This document shows, in pieces, positions 13,901 to 28,900 of a stretch of DNA of 64,000 bases (positions within the stretch are counted from its first letter, which is position 1; each line of letters opens with the position of its first letter). The position numbers and the translations under genes were made by a program. The stretch spans positions 125,943,450-126,007,449 of the forward strand of contig CP136069.1 in NCBI GenBank assembly GCA_032622095.1. The letters are read 5' to 3'. Source of the stretch: Siphonodentalium dalli (Eukaryota > Mollusca > Scaphopoda > Gadilida > Siphonodentaliidae). Below the pieces are notes generated by a model that saw nothing but the letters and a program-made list of their open reading frames with translations, had not been told where the DNA came from and did no database searches.

Positions 13901-16900
13901 GTCACCATAGTATAAAAGCAGCAAAGCTAGAAAATATTCCAGGTTATAAATGGACCGGCATATTAAACTCCACATTTTTTACTTTACCAGTACCGTAGGA
14001 AATTTTAAATTGAAAATCGAACAAACAGATGTGATTACAAACAATCAGGGACTTTTCTTAGATAAAATCGCGTTGGTAATCCCATCTTTTTAATTCTCTT
14101 TCCGTATTCTAAGTCACTGATTCCCTTCATTGTGATGAGTTTGGTAGCTCTCCTTTATACAGTTTCAATTGCGATTTGTTCTTTTCTGTATCTTGGATAT
14201 TACTGATCCATACCCCAATATAGGGCCAGAATAGACGATTTGTAGAGTGTTGTGAACATCGCTTCATCCATATGATTGAAGCTTCTTTGGATGAGTCATA
14301 TTCTTGGGCTCGCTTTTTAAATGATGCTTGCCATATGTGGTTCAAATAAGTTCTGGTCGAAGATTATGCCAATATCTTTTTCTTGATCCACAGTTGTGAT
14401 ATCGATTTCCGTATTTCCTTCTCTCGGTGTGTACTTATTTCCTGGATTGGACATGCATGTCTATATGGCGTACTTTACTTTTGATGAGTTGAATCGAGAA
14501 TGCATATGTCTAACCAGTCTGCTAAATTATCTAGATCTTGCTGAATAGCCTCGTTGTCTTGTATCTCATGTTAGATTTTGGTGTCGTCAGCAAATATTTG
14601 TGTTGATGATTTGATATGGTCTGTGAAGTCGTTGATGAATACAAGGAACAATGTCGGTCCTAGTACAATCCCTGAGGTATTACACTGAAGACTTCTATCG
14701 TGCTTTGAGTTGTCGCTCCCAACTTTAACCATTTGTTTTCTGTCAGTCAGGAAGCATTCGATCCATTTTAAGACCATTCGCTTTATTCCATTCGAGTAAT
14801 CTTCTGTGTGGTACCGTGTCGAGATAGATGTACATGTATCTATGTTATTTTGTTTTATCAATTGCTGTAAACAGGTCACCTTGAATTTCCAGTAATTGTG
14901 TTATACATGAATGTTTTTCTCTGAATCCATCTGAATGCTGGTTTGTTAATATTTCATTCTTTTCTAGGTTTTCTATCAGTTTGTCTCGGATTATTTTCTC
15001 TAATATTTTGCACACTATGCTGGTTAGACTGACTGGTCTGTAATTGTCAGCTATTTTGTCACCTTTCTTAAAATTTTGACAGACTGTTACTGTTTTTCAT
15101 TCATGTGGGATAGCACCATTCACTATTGACTTTGTGAATATTTTTGAAATGGCAGGTTATATAGTTTAGGCAGCTCATTGAAGAATTATGGGTGAATCAT
15201 GTTCTCTCCTGGATATTTCGATGAGTCTAACTGGAGCAGATGTCTCAACACTATTTATTCTGTCAGGAATACACGAATATATAACTTAACTCAGTCTAAG
15301 CTCTTCGTCTCGATGGTTGGGGTATCTGCACAATATTCCACATTGAAAGCACAGCTGAATAATTTGTTGAAGATTTCCGCTTCATCTTTGTCGTTCCTAC
15401 ACACAGTACCACATCCCTTCTCGAGGTCACACAGTCTTGTTTCTATCTTGATCTCGATTCTTGCCTATCTCCAGAAAGACTTCGGATTTTTTTAAATTTA
15501 CTAGTTCTTTGTCATAGTTGGTATGGGCTTCTCTGCATTCGCTGCATTTCTTGCTTGTTTGTAGTTTGTTATATTTCGAGGATTTATGTTGTACCGATAT
15601 CTTTTCCATGCTTTCCTCTTAATCTCTATAGCTTTCATTGTATTTTTTTTTAAGTAAACAGTATTTATTCCATATAATTCCAAAACAATGAATGGTACAA
15701 AATATGAAGCATGAATAGTGGTTGCATGGAGGGGATCCGACATCAAGCATAAAGCTTATGGGGGTCGTTTCCGATTACGTGTGGCACTGTGAGAATAATG
15801 ACATAATATTAGGTAATTGTGTTCGTAATAATTTTAGAAGATCGTTGTTGGTATCTATGTTACTCAGCTACTCACAGTGTGGGATGGATCGATAGATATA
15901 TAACAATGAGACTTTTTGTATTTTTTTTATTCATGGTATTTTAATTTTCTTTTGGTAAGTGCTTGTGACAGGTATGTGGTTGTTTGTAGATGATATTATC
16001 TCTGATTTGAAGAGAGTCCATCCTTCTTTATTCATATCTTTTAATCTTTCGCGATTGATTTTGTTTAGCTGAGCTACATCTAGGAAAAAGTGACCACCAA
16101 CTGCTTATTTTCGATTTCATCTGCTATGAAGAGATAACACCATACTGGACTATAACAAGAGCGATTACGAGAAAATTAAACGAAGAGCTACTTTAGCAGT
16201 TGGTGATAACTTTTCCTAGGGGTGGGAGATGATGAATGTTTTGTACCATAAGACTTTAAAAGTGCATGGGTCATTTGTGAATATTAGGTCGAGCGTTGAT
16301 GAAGTTTGAAGCGTGTTGGTTCTTCAACATGTTGGTATAATGAGCCATCAATTATGTAATCTGAAAATTTAAATTTCTTTGAGTCTTCTGTATACACTGT
16401 TTCATGATCGCTCCGGATATAGCTGTCTGCATACTGGATAATATAGTTTCCCGGATAATGCGGATATTTGTATGTTTGTTTGTCCTTCCGCAATATGTGA
16501 CGTCATATCGGAATTACAAAAAAATACAGAACGTGCACGCGTTGCTGTTCAAATAATATGGAATGAAAATTGCCGCCAAGTTGTTGGCTATATAACTATT
16601 ATATATTTTGGAAGATCTGTGTGTGTGTGTGTGAGAGGATGTGTGTGTGTGTGTGTCTGTCTGTCTGTCTGTTCGCGATGGACTCGAAAACGGCAGAACC
16701 GATTTCGATGAAACTTGGTATGTGGGGATACTTTCGGTTGTGGAGTATGGATTTCGACGGGTAATTTTGTCTGGTATGTTTGTCCGGGAAGTGTTTTGGA
16801 CGGCTAGTCTATTATATATTTTGGGAAATCTGTATGAGGGTGTGTGAGGGAGGGGGTGTGTGTGTGTGTCTGTCTGTCTGTTCGCGATGGACTCGAAAAC

Positions 16901-19900
16901 GGCCGAGCCGATTTCGATGAAACTTGGTATGTGACGGTACTTTCGACCCGGGAGTGGCATGGGCCTATTAATTTGCCCGTGCGACGTGACATTGACCTTG
17001 AAATCGGGTAAATTCAAGGTCAAATCGCGAATTGTTATGGGATTTCGACGAAATTTGCTACGTAGGGTTACTTTTGTCCACTGAGTGTTTTGGACGGGTC
17101 AAATCGTGACCCTACCTGACCTTGACCTTCAAAATGATCAATTCGAGGTCAAATCGGGTAAAACCGGATGGATTTCGACGGGTACTTTTGTCGGGTACCT
17201 TTGTCCGGGCAGTGTTTTGGATGGGTCAAACCGTGACCCCACCTCACCTTGACCTTCAAAATGGACAATTCAAGGTCAAATCGCGCAATTCGCCGAAAAG
17301 CAGAGGGGAAACAGCCCGGACGAAGTCGGTCCACCTGCTAGTATATATATAAATATGGAAAACTGTTCAATAAATTCCAATATTTTAGAAATCGATGTTG
17401 CTGTGTTTAATGTTTGCTGCACAGTTTTTGGAAATTATTCGCCGATAAATACACATATACCACCACCTTAATAATAACAATATATAGATAAGTACATTTA
17501 TGCTGGCAAATTCGGAATCAACCGGACTAACGATACCACCACTTACGTACACTTTCGTTTTGTTTAATGCACACGTATAATCGTCACGATTTGAATGAAT
17601 ACGAATTCTCCATTAGTGGAGGAAATACCAACATATCAAACAATTAGTGTGGGTTTACTGGAAACTAAACAAAACGGCCATTTCCACGTCGCTCGGAAAT
17701 AACTAAATAACTCGGTTATTTCCAATAGCGAAGCGCAAATGAGTAGTTACGAACACATAAGATATCAACATGTTTCAAACATAGACTAGCATATGCTCGT
17801 AACAGTCAAAATGCTATGGTTTCGTGTCAGTTCTTCATATATTATGTTTTTGTGCGTTAGCACAAGCATCAGCTACGTGATTCCCCATCATGATACATAT
17901 TGCAAGACAAATGAATTAATAGAGATTCTTCGTAAATCTGAGGATCAATTATGTATGAATGGATATGAAGAGTCTGACAGGATCCCGAAGTATGTGTATT
18001 TTAAGCTGCTGGATGTTATGCAGACATTTGGGTAGTTGTGGAAGTAATTTTAGTTGAGAAAAAAATACTCAGAGAGGTTCGGGTAACGTTCGAAGCGCAA
18101 ATTGACCACTTGAACCCTGAATTGATATAACCCATCAATAACTTTATTACATGATCCAAAACCTAGATAAAAGATACAAGATACTTAATTAAAAAAATGG
18201 GACGTGAAACTATATAACATAGGCTTTAAAAAGAATGGTATTGTCCCAGATAAATTAAGACTCTTTGATGTAATGTATTTAATGGCGTATATTTAATGAA
18301 ATAAATTTTCAAACTCTTCATTCATTAGAGATTGTTGTAAAAATATTGGAAGCCTTAGTATTTTGAGACGTATTTTACTATATAAGTGTCTTCACAACGT
18401 TGGGAATACAAACACACGAAAAAAATGTTCTAGTTCAGCATACACGATAAAATGTTAGTCACGGGTGGAACAAATTTAGTAGAAGTCATTCCCCACTGAT
18501 CCATACGATATATTTCAGATTGAAAACGGGAGTTTACAATTGACTTGTTTGATCGATGAGCGAGATATCACCAACAGTAAACTTAGTTAAAGGGACACAA
18601 GGCTTTTGACGGGTGGGTTCTAACGGACTAAAATTAATTTATAAAAGTATGTAAGACAACTATCATAAACAAGTATACATGAACCAACAGACTTCATCGC
18701 TGTAATCACCAACGCCCTCACATACTTGTATTATTGCTTGCACATTTACCTATACTGCGATGCGTCTGGACCCTTTTAACCAAGGAATATTTATGCACTT
18801 TTAGAATTATCACTCATTCCACACACCGTGAACTCCTTATTCGTCCGACTTAAAAAGGTATTCTGCAAATTTATGAGGAGGTATGCATCAGTTAAACAAA
18901 CCGCATAGGGGAGTGACGCTCGTTGGAATTTAGTTGGAATGAGAGTTAACGATAAAAGTGTCTACGGGGAATAATTAGTTAAGAAATGAATGTGGTGTGC
19001 TTGTTGTCGAGGGATACAGAGCTGTGGTCGTTGGGAACTCATTTCTTATATTATACAGCTTTTTGATGATTTATTCCTATGAAAAGCAGATTATTCTTAT
19101 TTACTTTGCACATGCAAAACTATATAAGTCAGCCGAATACTAGATTGAGTTTCAACTGTGAATTATCTATCGATTTCCGTATTCTACTCACGTGACGCCA
19201 GTGATTTATAAAGAACACAACTATGTGTATTAATTGTTATGATATAGTTATGTTTGCTCCCATGCACTGTCGATAACCGACATTTAGTTTGTTGGGCGGC
19301 AATAGAACGGTGATTTCAACAACATTTGCGACCGCTACACCAAGCATGTAGTAACGATTGCGTGATCGACATAAATAACTGGCTTCAATGCAATTCAGGT
19401 GAATTTTTAAAAGCATGCATAATTGTTCTGCTGACCGATTTTAGTGACCATGTCAAAAATTTGTGACATTGTGTTCGTGTGTATACGGTCTGTGATTTAT
19501 TTGGATATAACATGGGTGACCCACTTGTCATTGACCAATAACCGACCATGATTTCGTGTAACACGGGCGGGCTATGTAACTATGTGTGTAACCTACATGG
19601 CGAAGATGGGTTGATACTCACTACGAAATGAGACAGTGCGTCGGTTGACTGACGATTTTCCGGCAGGCCCTGGTGGTCCGTGAGTTCTTGGGCTCTTTTC
19701 TGCAGTAGGTCTTTGAAATGCTTCTCGCTGTGGACATGTGAAAGCTTATTCCGGAAATCGGCATCAAGAAACAGCGTGGCAAACGTACAACCCGTCTCTT
19801 CTGAACTTTTCGTGGTTTTCTGAAAGAATAATAATTTGTTGTTACATAATTAGCCCCTAAATCTTTTAGCAAGACATAAGTGTATTATCGACACGCGCAT

Positions 19901-22900
19901 TGACATAAGAGCTTAGCTCAATGATATCGATGTCAACGCCGGAACATTATTATTATTTTAATTAGAATATAACTATATATGATATAACTGTGAGATAAAC
20001 ATAGCATGGGTTACAAGGGTGGTTGAACAATTTTGTCAACACGAAAAGACTTATTTAAAATGGAACTATATTTTTTCTTGAAGGTGTCTTTACTTCCTCT
20101 TTGGTTGTGATAAGGACACCAATGTTAATTAACCACAGCTGTTTCGAGGTCGTTTTTCTGTTGCATAAAAAATAATAAATAATACCACCACCGTTATTCG
20201 GAGAATTCCGTGACTAAACTACGAATGACGTATTAGTGGCGAGCAAATTAAAAACACAGATTAGGCCACTGTGTAGGAACTGTTACATCGGAAATCGTTC
20301 TATCGCTGGTAGTGTGAGAGAGAGAGAGAGATAATTTATTGACAAAGAGCAACTCCAACAAAATATGCACAAATAATAATGAAGATAATAAAGTTAATAC
20401 AGATTAAAAGAAAATACAACAAAATCTATGCTATCCCATCTGGGATAACTATCCACCAGATGGGCTGATTGCTCCTTGCCTGGGGAGGGCATATCCAATA
20501 ATTGGCTGTCTTACTGCCCACCCCAATTAGTCATTAAAATAACACTCTGCTCTGCCTGGAAGCTGCGTGAACGATGGTATATTATATAGAATAACTGTGG
20601 TCAATTATAAAATATACAATTTTGTGTATAGGATAATTTAGGAATGAATTCGAAATCAAGGGAGCATACGGATGAGTGACCACGCGAGTTTAACCTATAT
20701 ATTTATATCGATTGGTCATATCACGCAAAACTCTTTATGTATTACTTGTATTTACAATCATTAATTAGAAAAGCCACGGTCATAAATTTAGGTGAATAAC
20801 TCGCGAGGTTCCATTGGATGAGATCCAGTCAGAAAATCATACATTAGCTGGAGCAATGTACGACGGGAAATGTCATTGGTGTAGTTGAATAATATGGCAC
20901 GAGAGCCATAAACATTTATATAATACATGTATACATAATAGATGGGGATATTATTATGGGCATTCCGGGCAATATGGATTTGTACAAGTTACTTCAGTGG
21001 GATAGGAACTAATACATTCACTAATGAACTTTCTCCTGAATATCTTCCGAAAGGGCTCTTCTCGCAGCTTTTTGTTTAAGTCATAGTTTAAGTGATAGTT
21101 CTTGCCTGATTTGTTACGGTTCCTGATGATTGAAAATAATCATTTTTGTGACAACATCACGCATACTTATAGATATCTTGAATATATTAAACTTTCCCGA
21201 ATGAACAGAGGCTGCAGAAGTGCCGTGTTATCGAAACCTGAACTCTAGACCACAATTAACTCGGTATTAGCGAGTTAACGCGTAAATATCAACATGTTAC
21301 CACTGAAAATCAAGCCACGTGGACGCAATTTCTTTGTTTTTCGTGGCGTATAAAATATGAACGCATTCTGAAGACAAACACTGACTATAAAGTGTACCCG
21401 TGTTATTCTTTTGTAAAATATCTGAGAAAGTATCCCGATAGGGGTTGATAATTGGGAGCTGTGACCTCGTAATCAACACGGGTGCATGTTACGGTTCTAT
21501 TTCAAACAGATCATGGCTGTGACGGTTCTGTCCATGAGATTTATTCGAACGATTTCTGCACTTGGGTCCGAAAATCGTCTCGTGTATCTGACATTTTAAA
21601 CCAGATAATGACTGTAGCTTATGTAATTTGCATAATATAACAGGTATATTAAGAAATAACACAATAAATACCTAATACGGGAGATTAAGTGACATTAATA
21701 GGCAGAAATAAAATATTGAAAGTCCCGATGAGTATAGTATCATAATCATGCCCGCCTATATAAATGACAAATGGTAATATAAATCTACCCTCAGGAGAAT
21801 ATGATATGTTATATTCATTTACTTAATCTGGGCATTATTGAAAGATCCAGGTGTGACAATATTTCAATGCCAGCGCCATCATATTTCCTCCTCTGAAGTC
21901 CGCCTGGGGGACATTTACACATGTTTGTCGCCCAGACATGAATATAACTTATGAAATCACGTTCAACTGAATCACTGATAGGTTATGACGTGATTGGGGT
22001 GTGGGGGTGGCTTGGGGAGGGGTGCTTAATTGGTGTCTATCCCCAACTTTGGTCAAAATGTTCAACAGTTACAAATTTCTTATCTTACAATAGATTGGTT
22101 TGAAATTTAAAGGTACTCAATCCGAACAGAGGGTCCCCATCTCAACAGATTCCAACAACAACAATCCGATCAGAGGGTCCTATATTACTATTTCTTTGGC
22201 TTTGGGGGTAAAAAATATTTGATTCGAGTCGAGGAACCCATCAAACAAAGCTCAGAGTTATTAGATATTGATTTTTGAAATTTGTTATTTACTCGAGATG
22301 AGTACTAATAATTGCCTTCAACTGCCGTAATCTGCTCTGGATGTGTACACCAAAATCTATTCAAACAGACAAGGATGGATAACTATAAAATCAAGTGGTA
22401 ATAATAACGCAATTTTGACTGAGTTCTGGGCCAGAAAGTATTCCCGATAATGAAAAATAATAGATTTCTAAAATCGATATCTAACAAATCTGAGCTTTGA
22501 TGGGTGACTTCCTCGACTCGAATCAAATATTTTTGACCCCCGAAGCCATTGAAATAGTAATTGAGAGGAGTTTTATCGGATTGAGTACCTTTAACACCAA
22601 CAATATGTTGAAATTGTTCTCTTAATTTGATTTGACAACAATTTAATAGTGGGGATTTTGTCGTTTTTAGACTAACATTTGCATACTTTCCTACACTTTA
22701 AACATGTAATCAACCATATTTGACATATACAAATTGACACCTCTTCTTTAGAGTTGATCCAAAACTCATGATGGGTGGACATGAAGTACTAGTAGGGAGC
22801 AGGTGTGATCTAGTTTTCTATATCACATTTACCCCCCCCCCCCCCCAATTGCCAAGAAACTGGTTTAATGGACAAATAATCTAATTCCATTTAATTAGTA

Positions 22901-25900
22901 TGCTTTGTATTAAATAGTGTATGCTCTTTTGCAAAATAAATCATCTCTCTCTCCATCTGTTGGGAACATTTCCAATCTTGTGGGGGTGGGGCGCCAGGTT
23001 GGAAACTTCCAACACTTGGGAATCTTGAAGCCAGTCTATATGTTTTTTTTGCAATTTTCAGGTTCAGATATCCACATTTTTCTCACTGGGCCAATGTATC
23101 CTGAGTTTCTCCCCCGCTTTGCTTGGTGGCCAATCAAAGGCTACTGATCAATTCACTTCAGAATGGTATACAATCTAGAGCTATAATGTGTCATGCACTT
23201 GGGGAAAACCAAAGCCCAGGCCTTGTGCATGAGTTTGGTCTGTTTCAAGGGGATGGTGCGGTTGAAAATTCCAAGGTGGACGCCCCAACATTGGATACCC
23301 TCCAGCCCACGTCCCTGCTCACTTGACACTTTAGTAGCGAGGAATAATAATGTGCCTTGTAATAGCCAGGTTCAGACACCCATAACACTAATTTTTAATG
23401 ATTCATTTATATGAATGTTTAGCTAATAATTCAAACAATCTGTTACTGCATGTTGAATTTAATAGCTGAGCATTCCTACAAATGAATCAATAGGATTCAG
23501 GTAGCTGCTCTTTATAGCACATTTAGTCATCAAATAATTAACATCCATATAATAATATTTGTAACTGCATGATTCTTTTCTCTTTTTTATATGTTACTGC
23601 TTGTTGAACTTAATAGCTAAGAATTCCTACAAATTAATCAATAGGATTCAAGTCAATTCTCATTACAGCGCATTTAGTAACCAAAGGTTTAACATCCATA
23701 TAATAATATTTGTAACTGTAGGATTCTTTGCTTTTTTATATCTTCCATTAAAAAATCAGAGATCCCTAGTCAATCTAAAATATGATTGAATGGAAGATTA
23801 CCGTGCTTGTATATGCTTTAATAGCTGCATATTCTAGAATTCTAGAATTTAACCTAGATAATCAGCATCCAGCAAGCGGATGCCCGACATAAACTTCATA
23901 AACTGCGTAATCAGAGCATTGTATGGGTGTCAACTAACTTTTAACGTCTTATTTTTAGCTTTTTGTTGAGTAAAATACGTCTACGAAAATAGACAACACT
24001 AGCCGATGTGCCCGGCCCTCTTCGTCCGGGCTATTTAGGGATTTTTTTGTGATCGTCTCCGCCTTGGCAAACTATTGTTCGATCGGCCCAGAAACATGCC
24101 TATCTGAGCGAATATGGTCAAGGTCAAGGACATGGTCGGCTGGTCGCACGTGAAATTGGACCCACCCATATTGTTCCCGGGATCAAAGTAGTACACACCA
24201 AATTTGAGTCGGATCGGTCGAGCAGTTTTTCGAGTCTATAACACAAATACATACATACAGACAGAAGTTCCAAAATATATAATAGATAAAATACAAGACA
24301 GATAACTCTAAATATCTCGTCTACGCTCACGCTTTACGAAGTTCAGCGCAATGAATTTTCACTATTGTTAACCGGCTGTTGACTCATGGAAATGTCGGGC
24401 CTGCAAAACGCGTTATTTTTCAAACTAGCTGGCGACTTTGTGAATTTTGATAGGCGTAACACAGCTTATTGGATAAGCATAGAAAGGCAGTGTAATTCGT
24501 CGAAATTAATGACAAGTGGTGCAAATTTCAACTTAATGCATAGTTTGTTGTGTTTATCTTTGTATACTTTCACAAAATTGGCAGTTTGAACCATGTACCA
24601 TGGCAAATACTAGCAATAGTTTTACCCGTATAGAACGATTAATGGGGATAGAACCGACTCGATCAGGAGAGAACCCAAACAATAATCAAAATTCGCGGTT
24701 CTTGTCGTTGTTATGACTCGCACAATGAATTTTTCGTTATTAACACGCTCATTGGTGACACAGATTGTTATGGGATCGAAAATAACTAATCGAATTATCA
24801 CCTAGATGCCTCAAAATTGCGTTTTAACTGTCAACAAGTCGTGAAAATGTATAATTTCGATCAGCAAGAACTGTCACAAATCAGGCAAGAACCATCACAA
24901 ACCGGCGATAGAACGATTTCCGATATAACAGTTCCTACACAGTGGATTAGGCGCCGGGGTTTATTATGCCGATACTAAAATGCGGAATCGGTTAGTGTGC
25001 GCGTGGTGTATATATAGATTAAATCTCAATGCGATAAGTTATTTGAGTAATCAAGATCGTGTGGTTCACTTTGGGAGTCATTCTTGTTTATATATAACAT
25101 GTATGGGCCTATAATCAATTCAAAATGATAAAACAGAGCGTAATCTGCTTTAGTCCGGTAAAGTAAAGCCACAAGTGCGTATAATGGCGTACGCTTTATT
25201 TCTATAGCGGACTCCGGTGGTATAGGACCCCCTTCTGGAGAATCCACCGGCTGCCCCGTATTGAAGGCAACTGCCGCGGCAGCCTTATATTTAATACGGA
25301 GATTTTCACAATGGTTATGCTGTCTGGACCAAACTATGCGTATGCTAGCTCAATGTTTTAACATTGTCAAAGATGGTCACCAACATGGCGGCTTAAAATT
25401 GCGAAAATCTTAACTTTCACTAAAATATATCCCCAGTGTATTCCTTTGGCTTCAAATTTGCGACATTTACTCGGATCTAGTATCAGAACCATGACACGAT
25501 AACATTTGTCATCAATTAACCTATCGATGCTGTACTTACCCCTTTAGTCGGAGCTATTACTAGAATCACGAAATGAACATCTTCGCACGTGATTCCGAGA
25601 TTGGAGGGGTGTTGTAGTCGGGCTATTGAAACATAGGTCCTTGTTATGCTGGGCAGATCACACCTGAGCAAACAATGAAATATACAACGATATAGATAGA
25701 TAGATGTGTTACTCTTTTCATCGATAAGATATATGAGTATGAACAAAAGGAATTAAACATATATATATAAGTTATGCACATACACGAAGAAAATAAATGA
25801 ATGTGACATGTTCCGAGTATATATCTCAGTATAATTGTCTTATTAGTTCTTTTGGGTTATCGGGTGGGGTGGGGTTGTGTGTAGATGGGGCTATGGATAA

Positions 25901-28900
25901 TAATCATACACATTGTCAATCATATATATAGTGCAAATTAGGTCATTCTATTATGTATGGGTATTTCCTGCGTGGGCGATTTTTCGGTCACTTTTATACA
26001 AGGTGTTGTATCTATATGGGATGGGGACTTCTACTTTGATGCCTCAGGGGCTCCTATCTGAAAGAGGGATTCGCGGATACATATCGATAGGTTCATAATG
26101 GTTTTCCTAATGCTTGTTTTGAAAAAGCTGTGAAGTTTCAATGCATTGGGTCGGGTGTAATAAAATGGTTTAATGTACTGTTTCCATATGTGGTCAGTGT
26201 ATTAGTGTAACTTAGGATTAGGATTTAGTGTAGCATAGACGGGATATATATAACTTTGATCACGATCAGTTGCGTATTTCCTTATTGCATTAATTGCTAC
26301 AGCAAATGCAACGCATAAGTCGTCTGATACTAATTTGGTAACAATAAACCACAAGAAAACATACGTTGAAGCAATTTGTATCAATATTCTGTGGTAAATA
26401 CGAAATACGTATGATTTTAGGCGATAGAGCGTCGGTATTCAAATAACTTGATAATTATATTGCGAACGCCTTGCGTGCCTTTAACGTAGTAAAAGTTGCG
26501 TATCGGTAACATATACAATTATACATGTAGTCTATACTCACAACAGACACACCCACGATTCGTCCAGATTGAAATCGACATCATCGTCTGTGGTAGCACT
26601 CTGTATAATTCTTGCAGGTAACACTGAATATAGTGAAAATATTTCGTATCAACATCCAATCATACTCGTTTGTGATAATGTTTTTGTGTTTTCCATTTTT
26701 TGTTGCACCATGAAACTGGTGAAATCCAGACCCAATCATAAATAACTTAAACAACCGACGCATCCCTCCCCAATAATTTCCTGATGAAATATAGCTTCAT
26801 ATCATCGTAACTTTCGTACACATTCGCAAGTTTGCACGGTATGTTTTCAGGTATTTCGTCATAGAAAACCAAATGGTGCCATGAAATACAAAATTCACCT
26901 GTACCAAAAACAACGACACGAGAAAGAAGTAACATTTATGCTGTTCCAATTGTAACGGTGATACTGCATATTTGCCTGCAAATACATTTATGATTGATTA
27001 ATGCGAGAAACTTTCATGCTATTTACAGGCACATTTTGGTAGCATCGCTGTACGTGCAGGTACATGGGACATAGCTTTTATACTTCTCACGTAGTTAGCT
27101 GTAGTACAGATGCATTTCATATACATGATTCGTTCATATTATGGCATCATATCTTTTTCTACGACGAAATACTTGCAAAATTCGAGTGTATAAATCTGTA
27201 CTATATTGTTTGAGTTATGTTGGCATGTGTTACCGAAACAATCAACGCGATGGTATACCAATATATGTCAATTATTGATTCTATTCGTTTAGAAAACCTA
27301 ACGAACAAAAATGGCGTTACGAGAACTTGCAGCGAGTTCAGCCAATGTGTATTATACTATTAGCCCTCGTTCCACAACTTTCTGGTCGTTTGATTTCCAA
27401 GGATTTTATGGGGGCATCAACGGGAGTATAATTCATGATTCCATGCCACACACGACGGAAGGAGCATAGCATATATGCTAGGAAACAATCTGTTGCTAAA
27501 ATGCATTAATTTGATAAGTTGATGAGTATCATCCATTAAAAAGGGCCGAGACGCGCGATCGCAAACACGACCAGAAACGATAAAAAGGTAATAAACTAGG
27601 ATATGACATATTATAAAGTAATTATACAGCTACGGGCATAACAATGCTATACTATTATTCAAACAAGCTGATACCTCATTTGTTTCGAAACTCAGTTGTT
27701 TGCTCTAACATTTTGAACAAAGTTATCAATCGAAGGATTCTCCTGGGTGTATGGACTGGTGTATTCCACAAACCCCCAACTAGAAACTTTGGTCCGAATA
27801 AACACTACTGAGTGTTTCGGAACACATAAAGTATCAACTTGTTTTAAACATAAACTAGCATATGCTCATAATAGTCGAAATGCTATGTTTTGTGTCAGTT
27901 CCTCATATATTATTCTTTTGTGCGTTATTTACCACCGTGTGACTGACAACTCACCAGTGTCGGAGAGAAAAACAGATTCCGTTGCATGAATATCGTCACC
28001 AAACTCAGCCTTTTCATCCACGCTCTTCAGTTTGTCCACCATGGCGTCCATTATCGACGAGAGATCTGTTGCTGCTAGGTCAATAAGCAGAGCGGTTTTC
28101 TTGATGTAGTTCTGCACATCCCTCCAAGCTCTGACCTCGGTTGCAAAATCTTTTATTGGCAGCTTCTGCACTCAGATGCCGGAAATGACAAACATGTATT
28201 AAGCTGGTCCATGTTTCCTTCGACGTAAACCAGCTATAGTGTAGGTAGTTAGCGTTTTGATCAATACATGTCGGATAAAAGCGCCATTTTTTTATATCTT
28301 GTAGGACTGCATCTCTAGTCTAGGAATTTTCTCAAGAACCAACATTTTGACCGACGTAGAGCCGAAAATTCAAAATGGCGTCCAAGATGGCCGCCGGTTT
28401 GACGGTGGTACACCTAATAATATTGCTTCTCAATTTGATATGTTAAACATAACGAATTCCACCCTATTATCTAAGAATTGTGGTTATCGAATAACAGCCC
28501 CCACTTTTAGTTGAAAGTTGGCCACAATTATTGAAGATGGATGCCAAATGGGCGGCTAAAACATGGAAATGTTTGGTTTTCTCCTTATTTTTGTTTAAAT
28601 ACTTTACAATTTTCGAGATAATATAAGAGAAGATATCAACAATATGTTCATTATTCGATGGAATAATCTCGGTGAAACAGTCGTGCACACTAAAGGCGAA
28701 GTAGATAGTTTGTTCTGGGGTACAAATGTGAGGTAGAATATGTGCTATGTAAAATGAGCAAAATTATTCTCAGACAGGGTTTCATTCTGTAAATGCTTAG
28801 AAACGAACATGAATGGCTCTGATGTGTTCAATTCTATTTGCGACACTACTATATGGTTGGATCAATTGAATAAAAAAAAATTAATATCGAGATCTTTACA

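Noticed and set aside
16514-17023. 169-codon minus-strand open frame with repeated TDRQTDTHTH
   Set aside because: It is the translation of GT/TCTG simple repeats in two Helitron-like elements.
26747-26935. Minus-strand open frame after a good acceptor (GGTACAG), reading EFCISWHHLVFYDEIPEN, first taken as a transporter exon between exons 3 and 4
   Set aside because: It has no usable donor (only GTCGGT or GTTGTT), vertebrate SLC4A11 has no counterpart, and exon 3 joins exon 4 in frame directly at 26623.
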